From an archaeon (GTDB lineage: Archaea; Thermoproteota; Nitrososphaeria; Nitrososphaerales; Gagatemarchaeaceae), in NCBI GenBank assembly GCA_902812495.1, contig CADDZR010000008.1:1-64000 (forward strand): a stretch of DNA of 64,000 nucleotides, given 5' to 3'. This document shows, piece by piece, positions 60,178 to 64,000 of the stretch. The notes beneath the pieces are model-generated. The model did not search any database. It had not been told where the DNA came from and worked only from the letters and a program-made list of their open reading frames with translations. Each line of letters begins with the position of its first letter. Position 1 is the stretch's first letter. The position numbers and the translations under genes were made by a program.

Positions 60178-60202
60178 GTATCCCCAACAAAGGGTAAACA
60201 TA

Positions 60203-60385
60203 TTGTCTCAGCAAACAATCTCACTGCCTGTTTGTACATCGTGTAACAGGCCGATAAAACCTGGAGAGAGACTCTCAAAGTTCTACTGTCCGAACTGCCA
60301 CGAGGTTCTCATATGGAGATGCGAGAAATGCAGGAAATTCTCGAGAAAATACAAGTGCATAAACTGTGGTTTTGAGGGTCCGTAG
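60203..60385 (+). CDS. Small zinc-ribbon RNA-binding-type protein
   Basis: Protein of 60 residues with four CxxC pairs: CTSC, CPNC, CEKC and CINC, the two-zinc pattern of the HVO_2753-like family of small archaeal zinc finger proteins. I use TTG 60203, supported by the TATA spacing and the family length; an upstream open reading to 60176 overlaps the promoter. It lies ten bases before the aEF-1 beta gene, a common archaeal neighbour, suggesting a role in translation. Confidence 0.87.
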   Translation: MSQQTISLPVCTSCNRPIKPGERLSKFYCPNCHEVLIWRCEKCRKFSRKYKCINCGFEGP

Positions 60386-60395
60386 GTGAGGTCCT

Positions 60396-60686
60396 TTGGG
60401 TTCATACGTCATAAGAATGAAGCTTTATCCTGAGGGTTCGGAATCAAAGAAGGAAGAAATAGTGAACTCCGTTGTTTCAAGTCTACCAGAGGGTGTTTAC
60501 TTAAAAAATGCAACCTCAGAACCCATTGCTTTCGGTCTTGAGGCGCTTGTTGTAGACATAGTCGCACCAGAGGAAGAAGGGGTTATAGAGAAGGTTGAGA
60601 GCTCAGTTTCAAAGGCAAAATTTGTATCACAATACGAGCTTCTAGGAGTAAGCAGGATGTCAAGCAAGCTTCCTGGAAACAAGTGA
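60396..60686 (+). CDS. ef1b: Translation elongation factor aEF-1 beta
   Basis: Nucleotide-exchange factor for aEF-1 alpha, 96 residues. The signature EPIAFGLEALVVDIV and the C-terminal SQYELLGVSRM match the family; the N-terminal strand SYVIRMKLYPEG is also typical. The start is TTG 60396 with GTGAGG upstream. Operon with the zinc-ribbon gene upstream and the winged-helix gene six bases downstream. Confidence 0.93.
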   Translation: MGSYVIRMKLYPEGSESKKEEIVNSVVSSLPEGVYLKNATSEPIAFGLEALVVDIVAPEEEGVIEKVESSVSKAKFVSQYELLGVSRMSSKLPGNK

Positions 60687-60692
60687 GGTGTA

Positions 60693-60929
60693 ATGAAGTT
60701 TCCGCTTAGGTATGCAGTCTATGAAATAGTTAAGGCTGAGGGTGCTCTCACAGACGAGGAACTACTCTCAATTTTAAACAAAAACGGGAACAAGTGTTCA
60801 GTCGATGAGCTGAACAAGGTTCTAATGCATCTTGAAATCTTAGGCCTAATAACAGTGAGGTGGGTTGGAAAGGACAAGAGAAGGATAGAGCATTTTGTCC
60901 AGCCGCAAAGCGATACACTTAACCAATAG
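60693..60929 (+). CDS. Small winged-helix protein
   Basis: Protein of 78 residues forming one winged helix-turn-helix: RYAVYEIVKAEGALTDEELLSIL, then DELNKVLMHLEILGLITVRWVGK. The size and lack of other domains suit a DNA-binding or structural wHTH protein conserved in archaea beside translation and repair genes. ATG 60693 with GAGGTG upstream. It may be read together with aEF-1 beta upstream and fen1 downstream. Target unknown. Confidence 0.82.
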   Translation: MKFPLRYAVYEIVKAEGALTDEELLSILNKNGNKCSVDELNKVLMHLEILGLITVRWVGKDKRRIEHFVQPQSDTLNQ

Positions 60930-60953
60930 CAGTTGCATAGCAAAATGGTCTAG

Positions 60954-61976
60954 ATGGGTGTAGACCTCGGAGACATAATACCGAGAGAGAAGATAGAGCT
61001 TGAGGATATATCAGGATGGAAGCTTGCAATAGACGCTTACAATGCACTTTACCAGTTTCTAGCAATAATAAGGGGTGCAAGTGGCGAGCACCTAAGGGAT
61101 TCGAAGGGTAGGGTTACATCCCACATAAGCGGTCTCTTCTACAGAACAGTAAATCTCCTGGAGCTGGGGATAAAACCAGTCTACGTATTTGACGGCAAGC
61201 CTCCTGAGATGAAGAGGATCGAGGTTGAGAGGAGGTCGGCAAGAAGAGAAGCTGCGGCAGAGGAGTACAGGAAGGCACTTCAGCAGGGTGATCTGGAACA
61301 GGCAAGGAAGTTTGCAGAGGCATCTACGGCTCTGAGAAGGGATATGGTTGAGGATGCAAAGAGGCTCCTTGATGCAATGGGTGTACCGTGGGTTGATGCT
61401 CCCTCGGAGGGTGAGGCGCAGGCCGCAGTTATGGCAATCGAGGGTACAGTTGACGCTGTTGGCTCCCAGGATCACGACTCCCTAATTTTTGGTGCCCCTG
61501 TACTTATTAGAAACGTTACAATATCTGGGAAAAGAAGGCTTCCAAGCAAGGGTATAGTTATTGATGTCCAGCCAGAGAGGATAAGGCTCTCAGATGTCCT
61601 GAGGTCACTCGAGATAACAAGGGAGCAGCTTGTGGACCTTGCTATATTGTTAGGTACAGATTTTAACCCAGATGGCTTTTATGGTGTTGGTCCTGCTAAG
61701 GCTCTCAGGTTCATCAAGAAGTACGGAAAGCTTGAGAATATAGTTGAGCTGTCTGAAGATATATCAAAGATAGACTACAATGCAATAAGAAACATTTTCC
61801 TGAATCCACCCGCAAAGAGAAACGTATCTGTAAGCTGGGGAAAGATGGACCCGGACAAAATACTTTCTTTCCTAGTTAGCGAACACACATTTTCCGAGGA
61901 AAGGGTTAGGGCTGCTATCGAGAGACTTTCAGAGGCAGAGAGGAGACAGTCTGAATCTCTGGAGAAATGGTTCTGA
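60954..61976 (+). CDS. fen1: Flap endonuclease 1
   Basis: Structure-specific nuclease that removes 5' flaps in Okazaki fragment maturation and repair, 340 residues. GVDLGDIIPREKI at the N-terminus, VFDGKPPEMKR in the N nuclease domain, EGEAQAA and SQDHDSLIFG in the I domain and the helix-hairpin-helix GTDFNPDGFYGVGPAKAL are all intact. The end SESLEKWF fits the PCNA-binding PIP box with Ser at its first place. Overlaps the pcm gene. Confidence 0.97.
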   Translation: MGVDLGDIIPREKIELEDISGWKLAIDAYNALYQFLAIIRGASGEHLRDSKGRVTSHISGLFYRTVNLLELGIKPVYVFDGKPPEMKRIEVERRSARREAAAEEYRKALQQGDLEQARKFAEASTALRRDMVEDAKRLLDAMGVPWVDAPSEGEAQAAVMAIEGTVDAVGSQDHDSLIFGAPVLIRNVTISGKRRLPSKGIVIDVQPERIRLSDVLRSLEITREQLVDLAILLGTDFNPDGFYGVGPAKALRFIKKYGKLENIVELSEDISKIDYNAIRNIFLNPPAKRNVSVSWGKMDPDKILSFLVSEHTFSEERVRAAIERLSEAERRQSESLEKWF

Positions 61977-62623
61977 TGCGTTCCGAGGAGAACAGAAGGA
62001 TGGTTGAAAGACTGGAAAAGCAGGGTATCATAAAGACAGAGGCTGTAAAGAAAGCAATGCTCAGCGTTCCAAGGGAGCTTTTTGTGTGGGAGGGTTACGA
62101 GAAGTTAGCTTACGAAGACCAACCTCTTCCGCTTGGCGATACTGGCCAGACTATATCTGCACCGCATATGGTTGCAATAATGCTCGAGGAGCTTAATGTT
62201 GGTGAGGGGCAGATAGTTCTAGAGGTTGGGGCTGGAAGCGGGTACAACGCAGCTTGTCTGGCACATCTTGTGGGGAAGAGTGGCAGAGTTATCAGCGTTG
62301 AAGTTAATGGGGAGCTTGTTCAATTCGCAAGAAGGAACATAAACAAGCTTTTACTCAATAACGTTGAAATCATTCATGGAGATGGTTCTCTTGGCTATCC
62401 CCCTCGCCTAGAGCAGGAAATTTACGACAGAATAGTTGTAACTGCTGCGGCGCAATCGATACCTCGTTTCCTCATCTCTCAGCTGAAGAGAAAAGGAGTT
62501 ATGCTTATACCTGTTGGAGATATGCAGATGCAGGTACTAATGAAGGTCTCAAAGGAAGCTGACGGGAGCTTGAAGACAAGAAACATATGTGACGTTGTTT
62601 TTGTACCCCTTGTCGGGGCATGA
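61967..62623 (+). CDS. pcm: Protein-L-isoaspartate O-methyltransferase
   Basis: Repairs isoaspartyl damage in proteins; SAM-dependent methyltransferase of 218 residues. The SAM motif LEVGAGSGYNAACLA, substrate block GDTGQTISAPHMVA and GDGSLGYPPR are typical. ATG 61967 lies near GGAG; a second ATG at 61976 overlaps the fen1 stop (TGATG) and is equally likely. The end overlaps the next start (ATGA). Confidence 0.95.
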   Translation: MVLMRSEENRRMVERLEKQGIIKTEAVKKAMLSVPRELFVWEGYEKLAYEDQPLPLGDTGQTISAPHMVAIMLEELNVGEGQIVLEVGAGSGYNAACLAHLVGKSGRVISVEVNGELVQFARRNINKLLLNNVEIIHGDGSLGYPPRLEQEIYDRIVVTAAAQSIPRFLISQLKRKGVMLIPVGDMQMQVLMKVSKEADGSLKTRNICDVVFVPLVGA

Positions 62624-63606
62624 GCACAGCTCTAAATTACTACGACATACTCGAGGCCGAGGACAGGATAAGGAAGTATGTTAAAGAAACACCGCTAGAA
62701 TTTTCCTCCTCAATTTCAAAGCTGACAGGAAGAGAGGTTTATCTGAAGCTTGAGAACATGTCTGAGATACGTGTCTTCAAGATAAGGGGTGCATTTAACA
62801 AGCTGCTTTCCATAGATGAAGACAGGCTAAGCAGGGGTGTTGTGACAGCATCCTCTGGCAATCATGCTCTTGCTGTTGCGCACGCTTCGAGAAAGATTGG
62901 TGTCAGGGCAGTGATATGCGTACCCGAGACAGTGAACAGACAGAAGTTGGAGGCAATAGAGGAAGAGTCAGCTGAAGTAATTAAGTACGGCTCAAATTAC
63001 GACCAGGTTTACTATAAAGCTAGGGAAATAGCTGAAGAAAGGGGGCTTGAGTTTGTCCATGCATTTGACGACAAAGATGTCATTGCGGGGCAGGGTACTT
63101 GTGGGCTTGAAATAACGAGGCAGCTCAAGAACTTCGATGCAGTTGTTGTGCCAATAGGAGGGGGTGGCCTCATATCTGGAATATCACTTGCTGTTAAGAC
63201 AAATAATGGTCCAAGTGTACTTGGGGTGCAAACAGAAGCTGTTCCTTCTATGTATCTTTCTCTTAAGGAAGGAAGGATAGTTGAAGTCCCACATAGGAGC
63301 ACTATAGCTGATGGAATGATGGCACTGAGGCCAGGTAACCTAACCTTTGAAATAGTATCAAAGCTTGTTGACTCTATTTTTCTTGTTGGAGATGTAGAGA
63401 TACGTAATGCAATCTACGCTCTTCTCAGAAAAGCAAGAACTGTTGCCGAGCCTGCTGGTGCTGCATCCCTTGCAGCTCTCCTCTCGGGCAAAATCCCTGA
63501 GAAATTCAGAAGGATTGTTCTAGTTGTGAGTGGTGGAAACATCTCACTTGAACTCTTGGACGAAATAATTCGCAACCCTCAGGATATGCCTATTGGTGCA
63601 ACGTAA
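62620..63606 (+). CDS. Threonine dehydratase/serine racemase-like PLP enzyme, no ACT domain
   Basis: Fold-type II PLP enzyme of 328 residues. The Schiff-base lysine sits in VFKIRGAF, the substrate loop is SSGNHALAVA and the phosphate loop PIGGGGLISG; the C-terminal SGGN is also present. It lacks the regulatory ACT domain of the paralogue at 21815. The residues before the lysine read EIRVFK where most family members have TGSFK, so substrate binding may differ. It could be a catabolic threonine or serine dehydratase or a racemase. Coupled to pcm by a four-base overlap. Confidence 0.85.
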   Translation: MSTALNYYDILEAEDRIRKYVKETPLEFSSSISKLTGREVYLKLENMSEIRVFKIRGAFNKLLSIDEDRLSRGVVTASSGNHALAVAHASRKIGVRAVICVPETVNRQKLEAIEEESAEVIKYGSNYDQVYYKAREIAEERGLEFVHAFDDKDVIAGQGTCGLEITRQLKNFDAVVVPIGGGGLISGISLAVKTNNGPSVLGVQTEAVPSMYLSLKEGRIVEVPHRSTIADGMMALRPGNLTFEIVSKLVDSIFLVGDVEIRNAIYALLRKARTVAEPAGAASLAALLSGKIPEKFRRIVLVVSGGNISLELLDEIIRNPQDMPIGAT

Positions 63607-64000
63607 ACCTCTCCTGTGAACTCTTCCCTTCCCTTTAAACCAATCTTAGGCATGTGTAGCGCAACTGTTGCATTTGCCCTTACAGCAACATCGTGAACCT
63701 CTCCTGTGAGTGGGTCGAGTCCTGAAGGTATATCGACAGATACTTTGTAGCACTCCAGCCCGTTTATAAGCTTGATTGCAGTTCTTGCTGGCTCCCTGAC
63801 CCTTCCCTTAATCCCAGTACCAAATATCGCATCTACTACAGCATCAGGATTTTTAATTCTTTGTAATTCACCTGGCTCTTTAGCCTGTATCTTCTCCCCC
63901 TCAAACCTTTTCCAGTTCTTCCTTGCCTCTTCAGTTTTAATCTCATCCTCTTTCCCGAGTAAAACAACCTTGACATCTGCTCCCATACTTCGGAGATATC
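63579..64000 (-). CDS. nnrE: NAD(P)H-hydrate epimerase domain (YjeF_N), 5' end cut by window edge
   Basis: C-terminal part (140 codons) of a gene reading in from the right edge. DAIFGTGIKGRVREPARTAI, VDIPSGLDPLTGEV and ATVALHMPKIGL are the conserved blocks of the YjeF N-terminal domain, which repairs hydrated NADH and NADPH. The frame stays open through position 64000 (YLRSMGADV before the first ATG), so the start lies outside. It ends at YVAPIGIS with no kinase (NnrD) domain after it, so the two activities are not fused in this order here. Overlaps the PLP enzyme gene by 28 bp. Confidence 0.88.
   Translation of the reverse strand, partial: YLRSMGADVKVVLLGKEDEIKTEEARKNWKRFEGEKIQAKEPGELQRIKNPDAVVDAIFGTGIKGRVREPARTAIKLINGLECYKVSVDIPSGLDPLTGEVHDVAVRANATVALHMPKIGLKGREEFTGEVYVAPIGIS

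Noticed and set aside
1-64000. CRISPR arrays, insertion sequences, rRNA or tRNA genes
   Set aside because: No regularly spaced repeats, transposase frames or cloverleaf-like stretches were seen in the short intergenic gaps, though very small RNAs (for example C/D box guides) cannot be excluded by eye.

Overview
The window is a 64 kb piece of an archaeal chromosome. It carries archaeal replication genes (Hel308, MCM, a GINS subunit, RFC small subunit, FEN1, a RecJ/GAN-like DHH nuclease), proteasome beta subunits, KEOPS (Kae1, Bud32, Pcc1), an Sm-like protein, ribosomal proteins S15, S3Ae and L15e, aEF-1 beta, glycerol-1-phosphate dehydrogenase for ether lipids and the termination ribonuclease aCPSF1. 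Two proteasome beta paralogues, LysW-based lysine/arginine synthesis with an Lrp-type LysM, and a zinc 7Fe ferredoxin point to the TACK/Thermoproteota side of the Archaea. A finer placement cannot be made from the sequence. Coding is very dense with many 4-bp overlaps. About twenty genes start with TTG, and many starts lie 25-30 bp from a TATA-like element, as expected for leaderless mRNAs. I saw no rRNA, tRNA, CRISPR array or insertion sequence.

Layout. 1-4354 (minus): start of hel308, then mcm interrupted by two inteins, then gins23. 4382-9518: a five-gene branched-chain amino acid ABC importer, with both permeases on minus and the binding protein and two ATPases on plus, across one divergent promoter. 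9555-11800: RFC small subunit and HisRS. 11775-12458: an orphan ACT-domain protein facing the arginine operon. 12517-21831: argG, argH, lysW, argX, lysY, lysZ, lysJ, lysM, a second lysW, lysX, lysK, covering the carrier-bound steps of arginine and lysine synthesis. 21815-27408: threonine dehydratase, lipoate ligase, archease, RtcB, PAC2 protein, PDCD5-like protein, ferredoxin. 27442-29971: RpiA, a membrane coiled-coil protein, LSm, a PUA protein, SepF. 29965-38456: aCPSF1, catalytic proteasome beta, G1P dehydrogenase, FKBP isomerase, class V aminotransferase, NMN adenylyltransferase, RtcA, a second beta subunit without Thr1, and a metallo-beta-lactamase hydrolase.

38794-45052 holds an acyl-CoA degradation cluster: an AMACR-type racemase, a hydroxyacyl-CoA dehydrogenase/enoyl-CoA hydratase fusion, acyl-CoA dehydrogenase, SCP2-type thiolase, DUF35 protein and a convergent SCP2 domain protein. 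The parts list resembles the peroxisomal branched-chain beta-oxidation pathway. 45033-45750 holds RNase P subunit Pop5, whose first conserved strand has no start codon, and the DUF54 protein. 45801-52546 is a KEOPS/translation cluster: Kae1, Bud32, XTPase, S15, GAN-like nuclease, Pcc1, SerRS, S3Ae. 52543-64000 holds YchF, two flavoproteins, a phosphoglycerate dehydrogenase-like enzyme, L15e, TruD, Pth2, a geranylgeranyl-reductase-family enzyme, a zinc ribbon protein, aEF-1 beta, a winged-helix protein, FEN1, Pcm, a second threonine-dehydratase-like enzyme and a cut-off NnrE domain.

The gene set suits a heterotroph that takes up amino acids and degrades acyl-CoAs but can still make its own lysine and arginine. 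The points most worth follow-up are the Pop5/DUF54 junction, the peroxisome-like acyl-CoA cluster, the paired LysW/ligase sets, the two MCM inteins (one with a decayed endonuclease) and the single TATA elements that seem to serve two divergent genes.
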